Made by a program: the position numbers and the translations under genes. A stretch of 64,000 bases of DNA from Nocardiopsis alba DSM 43377 (GTDB lineage Bacteria; Actinomycetota; Actinomycetes; Streptosporangiales; Streptosporangiaceae): contig NZ_ANAC01000001.1 of the NCBI RefSeq assembly GCF_000341225.1, positions 124,001 through 188,000 of the forward strand. The letters are read 5' to 3'. Positions 9,526 through 18,195 of this stretch are shown in pieces. Positions within the stretch are counted from its first letter, which is position 1, and each line of letters opens with the position of its first letter. The notes beneath the pieces were generated by a model that worked only from the letters and a program-made list of their open reading frames with translations, was not told the DNA's origin and ran no database searches.

Positions 9526-9531
9526 GCGGGT

Positions 9532-11568
9532 TCAGTGGAGGGTGTCGATCGGTTCGAAGGTCTCCGGGTCGAGCAGAACGAGACGGGAGTCCGCGGCGGT
9601 CGTGGCGGCGATGACCTCACCGTCGGGGTGGAGGGCGAGCCCGGAGTAGCGGACGGGGTCCTCCGCCTCGGCCCACAGGTCCTCGCCCGTCTCGATGTCC
9701 CACGCGTAGGGGTGGTGGTTCCAGGCCGCGTCACCGACGGAGACCATCCAGTTGGCGTGGAGGACGTTCCGCTCGGGGTCGATGACCAGGTCGAGGAGGA
9801 GGGGGGAGTCGTCGGTCTCGAACTCCTCGCGGGTGAAGGAGGCGATCTCGCCGCCGTCGGAGGTGTCGACGAGGACGATCCGATCGTCGTCGAGGTAGGC
9901 GAGGCGGGAACCGGCGACGTCCACCGCCAGCGAGGTGGACGTGGACCCTCGGAACTCGCGGACCTTCTCGCCGGTGTCGGCGTTCCAGATGGCGATCTCG
10001 TCGCCGGTGCTGGTGGCGAAGTGGTCGTCGTCCACGAAGGTGGTCGTGTACTGGAGCCTGGAGAGCATCGGCTCTCCGGCCTCGCCGGTCTCGGTGTCGA
10101 CGACGTGGGTGTTCGCCTCGGCCCCGAGCCGGGAGTCCAGGGTGACGGCCAGGCGCCGGCCGTCCGGAGAGAAGCCGAAGGCCTGCACGTTCAGCGGCTT
10201 GCTCATCCAACGTCCCTGTTCGTCCGGGCCGTCCTGGGGGCCCAGGAGTTCGGTGTCGGTCCCGGCGGCCAGGTCGTATCCGTGGGCGAGGGTGATGCTG
10301 TCGTCGCGTCCTTCGGGCTCCACCAGTTCGGGGACCACCACGGTGCAGCCGAAGGGGGAGAACACCGGGGTGCTCCGGGAACCGACGCTCACGGAGTCGG
10401 TGGGGCGGGCGATCTCCTCGCCCTCGCGCCAGTCCCAGATCGAGAGCCCCTCGGTCGAGGTCGTGGCCAGTACGTCCCCGTCGGCGGAGAACACCGGGTT
10501 CGAGAGGGAGACGTCCGAGGGCAGGGGGGTCTCCGGGGCGGGGTGGGCCGAGGAGTCCGGGCAGTCCGCGTCGGTGACCAGGGCGGTGCCTTCGGGCTCC
10601 GGGTCGTTCGTCTCGGAGGGGCCGCCGAGCCGGTCGTAGGCGATCACCGCGCCCACCGAACCGAGCACGACCAGGGTCAGCGCGCCGGCGCCGAGGGCGA
10701 GAAGACGACCACGTCCGGGCCTCTTTCCCTCGCCCGCGTCCGTCGTGTCGGAAGGGTCGGAAGGGGAGGCGAGCGCGTTCCGCTGGCGGTCGGCCACGGC
10801 GTCGATCACGGAGCGGAGCCGAGGCGGCCAGGCGGGCGGTTCGGCGGGGCCGCCCAACATCCGCACCAGGTCGACGGCGCTGGGGCGTAGTCGCGGATCG
10901 AGTTTGAGGCAGGTGTCGACGAGTCCTCGGAGTTGGAGCGGGACGTGGGCCAGGCCCGCGGGGCCCTCCACCCCGCCGGCGGCGTAGCAGAGGGTGGCGG
11001 CCCACGAGAACACGTCCGTCGCGGGGGAGGCTCCCCCTTCGGGTGCCGCGAACGCCGGATGCGGCGCGCGTCGTCCGGCGTCGGAGGTCGCCCCTTCCAG
11101 GCCGGGGTCGGCCATGAGCGCCGATCGGGAGGCCATCAGTACACCGTCCGGCCAGAGCGAACCGTGGACCAGGCCGGCCGCGTGCAGGTCGGCCAGGCCT
11201 TGGGCGAGCGCCTGGGCCAGAGGGGGGAGGGCGTCCGCCGGAAGCGGACCGTGGTCGCGGACCAGGTCGGTCAGGGAGGGGCCGAGGGGGCGGGAGACGG
11301 CGGCCCAGGGGACCGCGCCTCGGACGTCGGTCTCCCGGATCGAGCACACGTGTCGTCCCGGAAGGCCGCGGGCCGCCTCCACCTGGCGCGAGAAGGCCGA
11401 GCGGAACCCGGGGTCGGTGGCGTACTCGGGACGGACGATCTTCACCGCCACCGGGTCGCGGCCGTCGGCCGTCCCCAGGTACACGCGGGCGTAGGCGTCT
11501 TCGCCCAGGCGGGCGCGCAGACGGTAGGGACCGACGGAGGGCGGATCGTGCGGGTGGAGAGGGAACAT
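9532..11568 (-). CDS. K4: transmembrane pseudokinase with propeller ectodomain (class gamma)
   Basis: This 678-residue protein has a kinase-like domain without catalytic capacity by motif. The glycine loop is GEDAYA. Lys43 survives in AVKIV. HRD is HGS (Asp137 is Ser), the catalytic-loop Asn is Gly142, and DFG is DPG. The C-lobe is retained (FAAPEGG, DVFSWAATL). After a membrane span at about 300-320 comes a propeller (LSIWDWREGEE, IAIWNADTGEK, YAWDIETGED) with a Cys pair (DADC, SPFGCTVVV) at the same places as in K2. It follows K5 by 46 bp. K2 and K4 share GLADLHA and other class-specific residues but have lost partly different catalytic residues, so a common pseudokinase ancestor that kept drifting is likely. 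The start is ATG behind AAGG. Confidence 0.9.
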   Translation of the reverse strand: MFPLHPHDPPSVGPYRLRARLGEDAYARVYLGTADGRDPVAVKIVRPEYATDPGFRSAFSRQVEAARGLPGRHVCSIRETDVRGAVPWAAVSRPLGPSLTDLVRDHGPLPADALPPLAQALAQGLADLHAAGLVHGSLWPDGVLMASRSALMADPGLEGATSDAGRRAPHPAFAAPEGGASPATDVFSWAATLCYAAGGVEGPAGLAHVPLQLRGLVDTCLKLDPRLRPSAVDLVRMLGGPAEPPAWPPRLRSVIDAVADRQRNALASPSDPSDTTDAGEGKRPGRGRLLALGAGALTLVVLGSVGAVIAYDRLGGPSETNDPEPEGTALVTDADCPDSSAHPAPETPLPSDVSLSNPVFSADGDVLATTSTEGLSIWDWREGEEIARPTDSVSVGSRSTPVFSPFGCTVVVPELVEPEGRDDSITLAHGYDLAAGTDTELLGPQDGPDEQGRWMSKPLNVQAFGFSPDGRRLAVTLDSRLGAEANTHVVDTETGEAGEPMLSRLQYTTTFVDDDHFATSTGDEIAIWNADTGEKVREFRGSTSTSLAVDVAGSRLAYLDDDRIVLVDTSDGGEIASFTREEFETDDSPLLLDLVIDPERNVLHANWMVSVGDAAWNHHPYAWDIETGEDLWAEAEDPVRYSGLALHPDGEVIAATTAADSRLVLLDPETFEPIDTLH

Positions 11569-11614
11569 GGGCCTTACCGGGTGACGAGGTGCGTGTGGAC
11601 GTCGACGGGCGCGC

Positions 11615-13666
11615 TCATAGCCGGTCCAGGATCCGCAGTTCGGTGGCGTCCACGACCCACATGCCGTTGCCGTTGCCCGGGACGCCGATGAGGACCTCGC
11701 CCTCGGGATGCACGCTGATCTCGTGCATGTAGCCCTCGTTCGCCTCGGCGGTCAGGTCCTCTCCGGTGGAGTACTCCCACACCTTCATGTACGCCTTGGA
11801 GAAGTCGTAGTCCCCCGGGACGTAGGTGACGTAGACCCGGTCGGCCTCGAGGCTGTACTCGACGTCGTGCACCCTGAAGTCCTCCTCCATGTCCTCGTCG
11901 ACGAACCGGGTGACGTCGGAGGTGTCGGTGAAGTTCTGCCGTCGGGCCCCCGTCGCCTCCGGGCGGAGGAGGTTCCGGTCGTCCACGAAGTACACGGCCT
12001 CGGGGTTGAGGGCGGGGCTGTCGGTGCCCTCGGCGATGATCTCCCCGCTCTCCACGTTCCACAGGTAGAGCCGTTCGAGCCAGTCCTGGGCGACGACGTG
12101 GGAGCCGTCCGCGCTGACGGCGAGGGCTCTCACGCTCGTCGGCCCGTCGGCGAGGGTGGTGCCCAGTTCTCCGGTCTCCAGGTCGTACAGCAGAACGGTG
12201 GAGTCGGACGAGGCGTCGCCCGACCCGACGACCAGCCGGCCGCCGTCCCGGGTGAAGGCGATCGATCCGATGTCGAACCCCTCCGCGTAGACGGTGTGCT
12301 CCCCGCTCTCCAGGTGGTAGACGTGCGCGCCGTCGTCGGAGGCGTAGGCCAGGAGGCAGTCGTTCGGGCTGAACGTGGGGTGGCCGTACCGCGCCGGGAT
12401 CTCCGTCTCGATCCGCGCGACCTCCGTCTGTTCCCGCCAGTCCCATAGGGCCAGGCCCCCGGTGCCGGCCACCGCGAGGACCTCGCCGTCGGAGGAGAAG
12501 TTCGTGTAGAACATCCCCTCGTCCGTGTTGGGCGGGGTGAGTTCGTCCTCGGCGGCCTCGGCGAACTCGGGCGCCAGGTGTTCCTTCGGAGAGCAGACCT
12601 CGCGTTGGGCGACCCCCGGGTCCTCCTCGGGATCGCCGGGGAGGCCACCGATCAGGCCGGCCTGGCCCGCGGTCCACGTTCCCAGGCCGGCGACCATGGT
12701 CAGGGCGAGGGTCGCCGCCCCCGCGATGAGGAGTCGGCCGCCCAGGCGTCCCCGGCCTCCGGCCCTCGAACCCGTCGCCACGGCGTCGCGGTACTCGTCG
12801 GCGATCCCGGCGATGCGTTCGGCGGCCGCGGGAGGCAACCAGGAGGAGGCGATCGGGGCCGGTGACACGGGGCCTCCGAGGTCCCGCACCACCTGCGCGG
12901 CGGTGGGCCGGGACGCCGGGTCCTTGGCCAGGCAGGCCGAGACGATCCCGCGCAGCGACTCCGGGACGTCCTCGAGGTCGGGTTCGAGGTGGGCGATCCG
13001 GTACAGGACGGTGGAGGGGTGCCCGTCTCCGAACGGCCCCCGCCCGGTGAGGGCGTGGATCAGGACGCCGCCGAGCGCGAAGACGTCGGCGGGCGGCCCC
13101 GGAGCCTCCCCGCCCACGGCCTCGGGGGACATGAAACCGGGGGTGCCGACGAACCGGTCCTCTCCGCCGTCCTGGGCGTCGCCCAGGGTGTGGGCGATCC
13201 CGAAGTCGATCACCTGGGGTCCCTCGCCGGCGACCATGACGTTCCCGGGCTTGAGGTCACGGTGGACCAGCCCGGACGCGTGGACGCGTTCGAGCGCCTG
13301 GGCGATGGCCCGACCCATGAAGCGCACGGTCTCCTCGGGGAGGGGGCCGGTGTCCTGCACCAACTCTTGGAGGGAGGGACCCATCACGTACTCGGTGGCC
13401 AGCCAGGGGGTCCGGCCCGAGGTGTCGGCGGCCAGGACACGGGGGGTGAAGAGCCCGTGGACCCGCCGGACGAGGTCGAGCTCTCGGGCGAACCGTTCGC
13501 GAAAACCAGGGTCGTAGGCGTATTCGGCGCGGACCACCTTGACCGCGGCCGGCGTGCCGTCGGGCCCCAGCCCGAGGTGGACGCGGCCCATGCCGCCCGA
13601 CCCCAGCAGGGCGACGACACGGTAGGGGCCGATCTCTCGGGGATCGTTCGGCGCGGATGGACGCAT
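11615..13666 (-). CDS. K5: transmembrane Ser/Thr protein kinase with propeller ectodomain (class beta, active motifs)
   Basis: This 683-residue kinase has intact motifs: GSGGMG loop, Lys43 (AVKVV), HRDLKPGN, DFG, and GTPGFMSPE. The membrane span is at about 318-340. The ectodomain begins REVCSPKEHLAPEF and has a second Cys in SPNDCLLAYA, both as in K3. WD-type repeats include LALWDWREQTEVA, LYLWNVESGE and MKVWEYSTGE. The ATG at 13666 has a strong GGAAGG site 5 bp upstream and lies only 16 bp after K6, so K6-K5-K4 is probably one operon. It is paired with pseudokinase K4, mirroring K3-K2. Confidence 0.93.
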   Translation of the reverse strand: MRPSAPNDPREIGPYRVVALLGSGGMGRVHLGLGPDGTPAAVKVVRAEYAYDPGFRERFARELDLVRRVHGLFTPRVLAADTSGRTPWLATEYVMGPSLQELVQDTGPLPEETVRFMGRAIAQALERVHASGLVHRDLKPGNVMVAGEGPQVIDFGIAHTLGDAQDGGEDRFVGTPGFMSPEAVGGEAPGPPADVFALGGVLIHALTGRGPFGDGHPSTVLYRIAHLEPDLEDVPESLRGIVSACLAKDPASRPTAAQVVRDLGGPVSPAPIASSWLPPAAAERIAGIADEYRDAVATGSRAGGRGRLGGRLLIAGAATLALTMVAGLGTWTAGQAGLIGGLPGDPEEDPGVAQREVCSPKEHLAPEFAEAAEDELTPPNTDEGMFYTNFSSDGEVLAVAGTGGLALWDWREQTEVARIETEIPARYGHPTFSPNDCLLAYASDDGAHVYHLESGEHTVYAEGFDIGSIAFTRDGGRLVVGSGDASSDSTVLLYDLETGELGTTLADGPTSVRALAVSADGSHVVAQDWLERLYLWNVESGEIIAEGTDSPALNPEAVYFVDDRNLLRPEATGARRQNFTDTSDVTRFVDEDMEEDFRVHDVEYSLEADRVYVTYVPGDYDFSKAYMKVWEYSTGEDLTAEANEGYMHEISVHPEGEVLIGVPGNGNGMWVVDATELRILDRL

Positions 13667-13682
13667 GACTGCCTTCCGGGGA

Positions 13683-15782
13683 TCAGGAGATCTCGGCGAC
13701 GATCTCGAAATCGCCGTTCAGGATCTGGACGCTCGTGACTCCACCGTCGGTGGAAGTGGTGGCGAGGTACTCCCCGCCGGGGTCGACCCCGATGACGGAG
13801 TCGAACTCCAGGCCCTCGGAGGGCAGGGGTTCTCCGGTGGCGGTGTCCCACATGTAGCCCTCGGAGGTGCCGAAGAGGGACGAGGCGCCGTAGGCGACCG
13901 AGCCGTCGGGGGAGAGCGCGACGTACCCGAGCTCCCCCACCGCCTCTTCGGGGACGTCCAGGTCCTGGACGTCCCCGCCGGCGAGGTCGACCACGAAGGC
14001 CTTCTCGTCGTCGGCGGCCACCACGAGCGTCTCGCCGTCGCCCGACACCCTGGCGTCGTAGGTCTCGGCGTCGTCGAAGCGGTGGAGTTCCTCCCCGGTC
14101 TCGGGGTCCCAGACGACCGTGGCGATGGACTCGGAGTAGTCGCGTACGGCGAGGACGCCCACCAGGACCGAATCGTCCAGCGCGTACTCCAGGTGGGTCA
14201 ACATGCCCTCCACCTCGAAGTCGGAGGTCACCTCGCCCTTCTCCACGTCCCAGATCTGGATGAAGGGGTCGCCTTCGACGGTCCCGTCCTGGCTGGCCAG
14301 GGCGGCCAGCGTGGAACCGTCCCTCGTGATCGCCGGCATGTCGAACATGCCGAACTCCTCGGTCCGCCCCAGTACGGCGATCCGGTCGTCCACGCCGCCG
14401 TCCCAGACACGGATGTACTGCTCGACGGTGGACGCCACGTAGCCGGTGGAGGTGAATCGGGCGCCGGTCGCCGGCGGGTAGTCCTCGATCAGCTCTCCGG
14501 TGCGCCAGTCCCAGGTGGACAGGGTGCCCGAGCCGAAGACGTGGACGAGGTCCCCGTCCTCGGAGAAGTCGATGGTGTAGACGAAGCCGGCGAAGTGGTC
14601 GGAGGCCGGACGTTCCTCGTCGTCGGCCCCCTCACCCGGCGGCCCGGCGTCCGAACCGTCGGAGTCGGTGTCCTCTCCGCCCCCTCCCGCCGTGGGCGGG
14701 GGGTCTTCGGCCCGGTCCGGAAGGACGGTCCAGGCGAGGGCGCCCCCGCCGAGCAGGATCAGGGCGCAGACGGCGGCGGCCGCGACCACCACCGACCTGC
14801 GGCGCCACCACGACTCCGGGCCCTGCCGGGCCTGTTCCGCCATGGGGACGGTGGCCGATCCGCCGCCCATGGGGACGGTGGTGTGCTCGTTCGCGCCGGC
14901 CCGCTCCGTCTCCACGGCCTTGGCGTCGATCTGTCGGTCGACCCGGGTGGGCAGCCATCCGTGCTCGGCCGAGGGTAGTGGCGTTCCGGAGAGTTCGTGG
15001 AGGATCTCGTCCGCGTCGGGACGTCGAGCGGGGTCCTTCTCCAGGCAACGCGCGAGCAACGGTCGCAACGGTCCCTCGGGGAGCGCTCCGAGGTTCGGTT
15101 CCCCGTTCATGACCTTGTTCAGCACGCTGATCGACGTGCCCTCGCCGAAGGGCGGGAGCCCGCTCGCCGCGAAGAGCACCGCGCCGGCCATCGAGAACAC
15201 GTCCGCTTTCGGGGTCACGTTCTCGCCGACGATCTGTTCGGGCGAGGTGTAGGAGGGGGTGCCGAAGGTCTGGCCGGTCCTGGTGAGCACGGTGCCCTCG
15301 ACGGCGCGGGCGATACCGAAGTCGATGACCTGGGGCCCGCGTGGCGAGAGGAGGATGTTACCGGGTTTGAGGTCGCGGTGCATCAGCCCGGCGGCATGGA
15401 TCGTCGACAGGGCGCGGGCCAGCCCCAGGGTGAGCACCAGCAGGGATTCGGCGGGGAAGGGGCCGTTCTCCCGTACGGCCTCCTTGAGGGTGGGGCCGGG
15501 GACGTACTCGGTGGCCATCCAGGGGGCCGGCGCGTCGGGGTCGGCGTCCACGACCGCCGGGGTGAAGGGGCCGCGCACCCGTTGCGCGGTGCGCACCTCG
15601 CGGGCGAACCGGGCCCGGAACTGGGCGTCGTGGGCGAGCTCCTCCTTGACCACCTTCATGGCGCACAGGTGGCCGTCGGGGGTTCTCGCGAGATAGACCC
15701 TGCCCATGCCTCCGGCGCCGAGGCGGGCGAGAAGTCGGTGGGGTCCGATGGAGGAGGGGTCGTCGACGGCGAGGGGTTGCAC
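13683..15782 (-). CDS. K6: transmembrane Ser/Thr protein kinase with propeller ectodomain (class alpha, active motifs)
   Basis: This 699-residue kinase has GAGGMG, Lys43 (AMKVV), HRDLKPGN, DFG and GTPSYTSPE all present. A juxtamembrane segment follows the kinase domain, with HTTVPMGG and SATVPMAE threonines that could be autophosphorylation sites by position. A membrane span lies at about 338-360. An acidic Gly/Asp linker then leads to a propeller (LSTWDWRTGELIE, IQIWDVEKGEV, GYMWDTATGE). It is closest to K1. It starts at GTG and heads the K6-K5-K4 unit, with a plausible promoter 50-80 bp upstream. Confidence 0.93.
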   Translation of the reverse strand: MQPLAVDDPSSIGPHRLLARLGAGGMGRVYLARTPDGHLCAMKVVKEELAHDAQFRARFAREVRTAQRVRGPFTPAVVDADPDAPAPWMATEYVPGPTLKEAVRENGPFPAESLLVLTLGLARALSTIHAAGLMHRDLKPGNILLSPRGPQVIDFGIARAVEGTVLTRTGQTFGTPSYTSPEQIVGENVTPKADVFSMAGAVLFAASGLPPFGEGTSISVLNKVMNGEPNLGALPEGPLRPLLARCLEKDPARRPDADEILHELSGTPLPSAEHGWLPTRVDRQIDAKAVETERAGANEHTTVPMGGGSATVPMAEQARQGPESWWRRRSVVVAAAAVCALILLGGGALAWTVLPDRAEDPPPTAGGGGEDTDSDGSDAGPPGEGADDEERPASDHFAGFVYTIDFSEDGDLVHVFGSGTLSTWDWRTGELIEDYPPATGARFTSTGYVASTVEQYIRVWDGGVDDRIAVLGRTEEFGMFDMPAITRDGSTLAALASQDGTVEGDPFIQIWDVEKGEVTSDFEVEGMLTHLEYALDDSVLVGVLAVRDYSESIATVVWDPETGEELHRFDDAETYDARVSGDGETLVVAADDEKAFVVDLAGGDVQDLDVPEEAVGELGYVALSPDGSVAYGASSLFGTSEGYMWDTATGEPLPSEGLEFDSVIGVDPGGEYLATTSTDGGVTSVQILNGDFEIVAEIS

Positions 15783-15832
15783 GGCTGCGGGTCCTTACTG
15801 CGTGCGGGACCTGGTGTTCCGGCTGGTCCAGG

Positions 15833-15861
15833 GGCGTACGAGGGAGGAGGTACCCCGTCAA
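15833..15861 (-). promoter_or_regulatory. Possible promoter of the K6-K5-K4 operon
   Basis: On the - strand, TTGACG and TACGCC are separated by 17 bp, about 50 bp upstream of the K6 GTG. The -35 box is good and the -10 is weak. The 193-bp gap between K7 and K6 is the only sizeable space before this operon. Confidence 0.3.
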
Positions 15862-15975
15862 TGTAGCCGGTCGAGGACAAAGCCCCCAGGGAGATGACCT
15901 CTTCCGGACGGCGCTCGCACCCTCCGGGGAAGGTGGACCGCCCGCGGTGACGGGACCGGGCCGGGTGGAGAGGGG

Positions 15976-18105
15976 TCAGGGGTCGCCGACCCGACCCAGG
16001 GCGATCGTCTCCAGGAAGACCACCTCGTCGACCTTCGGATGCCCCGAGGCGATCACACGCCCCTTCGGCCCCACCGCGAGGATCGGGAAGAGGGTGGTGG
16101 CCCCGACGGTGAGGAGCTCACCGGTCGCGCTGTCCCACGCCGAACCCCCGGTGAGGCCATGCGGCCCCTCGACGGGTGCCTGCCCGCCGATCAGGGTCGC
16201 TCCGTCCGGGGTGAACAGCAGGGATCGGGCCCTGGAGCCGGGCGGGGTGTCCGAGGGGCGCTCCAAGGTCATGGTCGAGGTCAGGGCGGCCAGGTCGTAC
16301 AGGGCCAGGTCGGCGTCCTCGCCGTACTCGACGGCCGCGAAGTCCCGGTCGGGCGCCGTGGCGAAGGCCGTGACCCGTGAACGTCGGGCGTCGTCGCCAG
16401 AGTCGGCCTCGATCACGCCGTGCGGTGACAGATCGGGGGTGTTCCACACCGACAGCACGGAGCCGCCGGAGGCGTCGGAGACGAGCGCGACCAGCCGGGT
16501 GCCGTCGTGGTTGAAGGACGGCGCCTCGGGGATGCCGTCGACGACCGTCTCCGCGAGAAGCCCGCCGCCCGTCAGGTCCCACAGGAGGAGAAGGTGCTCC
16601 CCCGCACCGGCCGGATCGGTGTTGGAGAGGGTGGCGGCCATGGTGCCGTCCGGGCTCAACGCCAGGGAACGCAGCATGCCCCGATCCGGCTCCTCCTCGA
16701 CCAGGACCTCGGGGGCGCCTCCGCTCGCGGGCCACAGCTCCACCCGGTCGAAGGAGGACAGACCCACCAAGGCCCCGTCGGAGCGCACCGCGAACTCCCG
16801 GGGAGCGGGTTCGTGGACGGACAAGGGGGATCCGGCCCCCCGTTTCCACAGTTCGAGCGAGGTCCGGGTGTGCACCCACAGTCCGCCTTGGGGCGTGAAG
16901 GCCAGCCCGACGAGTGGATCGTCGAGGGCGAGCGGAGCGAAGCCCGCCGCGGCTCCACCGCCCCCTTCGGCGCCGGGCCGTAGGACGAACAGCACCAGAC
17001 AGAGCACGGCGACCAGCGCCATCGCGCACATCGAGATCGGGGCCGTCGGGAACCGCCGCCTCGGTTCCCGGGAGATGGGGCGGACCGGAGCACCGGAGTG
17101 GGCGGGTGCGGGGGAGCCCTCCTCCCGGAGGTCCACAGGGTCGACCGGAGGAGGCGCCGACGTGGGCGGAGGCTCCTCCTCCGGGGCCAAACGGACGAGC
17201 GGGTTCAGGTGGGGAGCCCGGTAGGGAGGATCCCCTGTCAGCGTCGAACGCAGGTCGACGACGGTGCGATCGATCTGCTCGGTGAACGCCTCGGGCAGTC
17301 GACCGTCTCCGGGAACGGCCGACACCCGCAGACGCAGCAGCAGACTTCCCGCGCTCGGTCGGTCGGCGGGGTCCTCGGACAGACAGGACGCGAGCATCTC
17401 CCGCAGCGGGACGGGCAGGACCTCGCCCAGGCGCGAGCGGACCCGTGCGGCCCGCAGCGAAGGCGGCGGAGCGAGGTCCGGGGTGGGGGTATCGGCCCCG
17501 GTCGCGGCGAAGACCACGACCTCGGCCAGGCGGAACACGTCGTCGGGCAGTGGGGCCCGGGTCCCCGCACGTGATCCGGCGAGGCAGGGGCCGAGGATGC
17601 GGGAGAGGGGACCGGCCCCCTCGACGGCGTCCGCGATCCCGAAGTCGATCACCTGTGGGCCGTGCGGTGTCAGGAGCACGTGATCCGGGCTCAGGTCCAG
17701 ATGCGCGAGACCCACGTCGTGGGCCGTGCGCAGAGCCTCGGCCAGACCCAGCGTCAAGGGCGGCAGGGCGGAGGAGGGGAGCGCGCCGCACTCGGTGACC
17801 GCCTGGGCGAGCGAAGGGCCGGGAAGGTATTCGGTGGCCATCCACGGGATCGACGCGTAGGGGTCGGCGTCCAGGAGCGCGGGGGTGTGAGGGCCGCGGA
17901 TACGCCGGGAGGCGTGGATCGCGCGGACGAAGCGTCGACGGAAACGGGGATCACGCGCGAGTTCCTCGTCGACCGGCTTCACGGTGGCGGGGCGGCCGTC
18001 GGGTGAGGTGCCGAGAAAGACCGTTCCCATACGATTCGTGCGCACTCGAGCACGGAGAGTATAGGGTCCGATGAAGAGAGGGTCCCTGGGCGAGAGAGGT
18101 TGCAC
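15976..18105 (-). CDS. K7: degenerate transmembrane kinase with propeller-like ectodomain (alpha-derived)
   Basis: This 709-residue protein is related to K1/K6 (GPHTPALLDADP, WMATEYLPGPSLA, GPQVIDFGIADAVEG), but the glycine loop is replaced by VRTNRM, HRDLKPGN reads HLDLSPDH (Asp137 kept; Arg, Lys and Asn lost), and no APE motif follows DFG. Lys43 and the DFG Asp remain. Weak or absent activity is likely. A long Pro-rich linker precedes a membrane span at about 355-375. The ectodomain has less regular WD units (LLLWDLTGGG, LSVWNTPD, SAWDSATGELL). It is the first gene of the array, 90 bp after the amine oxidase gene, starting at GTG behind AGG. Confidence 0.88.
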   Translation of the reverse strand: MQPLSPRDPLFIGPYTLRARVRTNRMGTVFLGTSPDGRPATVKPVDEELARDPRFRRRFVRAIHASRRIRGPHTPALLDADPYASIPWMATEYLPGPSLAQAVTECGALPSSALPPLTLGLAEALRTAHDVGLAHLDLSPDHVLLTPHGPQVIDFGIADAVEGAGPLSRILGPCLAGSRAGTRAPLPDDVFRLAEVVVFAATGADTPTPDLAPPPSLRAARVRSRLGEVLPVPLREMLASCLSEDPADRPSAGSLLLRLRVSAVPGDGRLPEAFTEQIDRTVVDLRSTLTGDPPYRAPHLNPLVRLAPEEEPPPTSAPPPVDPVDLREEGSPAPAHSGAPVRPISREPRRRFPTAPISMCAMALVAVLCLVLFVLRPGAEGGGGAAAGFAPLALDDPLVGLAFTPQGGLWVHTRTSLELWKRGAGSPLSVHEPAPREFAVRSDGALVGLSSFDRVELWPASGGAPEVLVEEEPDRGMLRSLALSPDGTMAATLSNTDPAGAGEHLLLLWDLTGGGLLAETVVDGIPEAPSFNHDGTRLVALVSDASGGSVLSVWNTPDLSPHGVIEADSGDDARRSRVTAFATAPDRDFAAVEYGEDADLALYDLAALTSTMTLERPSDTPPGSRARSLLFTPDGATLIGGQAPVEGPHGLTGGSAWDSATGELLTVGATTLFPILAVGPKGRVIASGHPKVDEVVFLETIALGRVGDP

Positions 18106-18195
18106 GATACCGACCTGGGGGTGGGTGGCGCCCCTGGTACGGGGCCGGTCACGACGGGGCGAGGGAGGTCGCCGACGAGAGGCGTCGGGGTGGGG

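Noticed and set aside
2859..18105. Kinase array as part of a lanthipeptide or defence island with NTPases
   Set aside because: No effector nuclease, NACHT/STAND protein or peptide gene lies within or directly beside the array.
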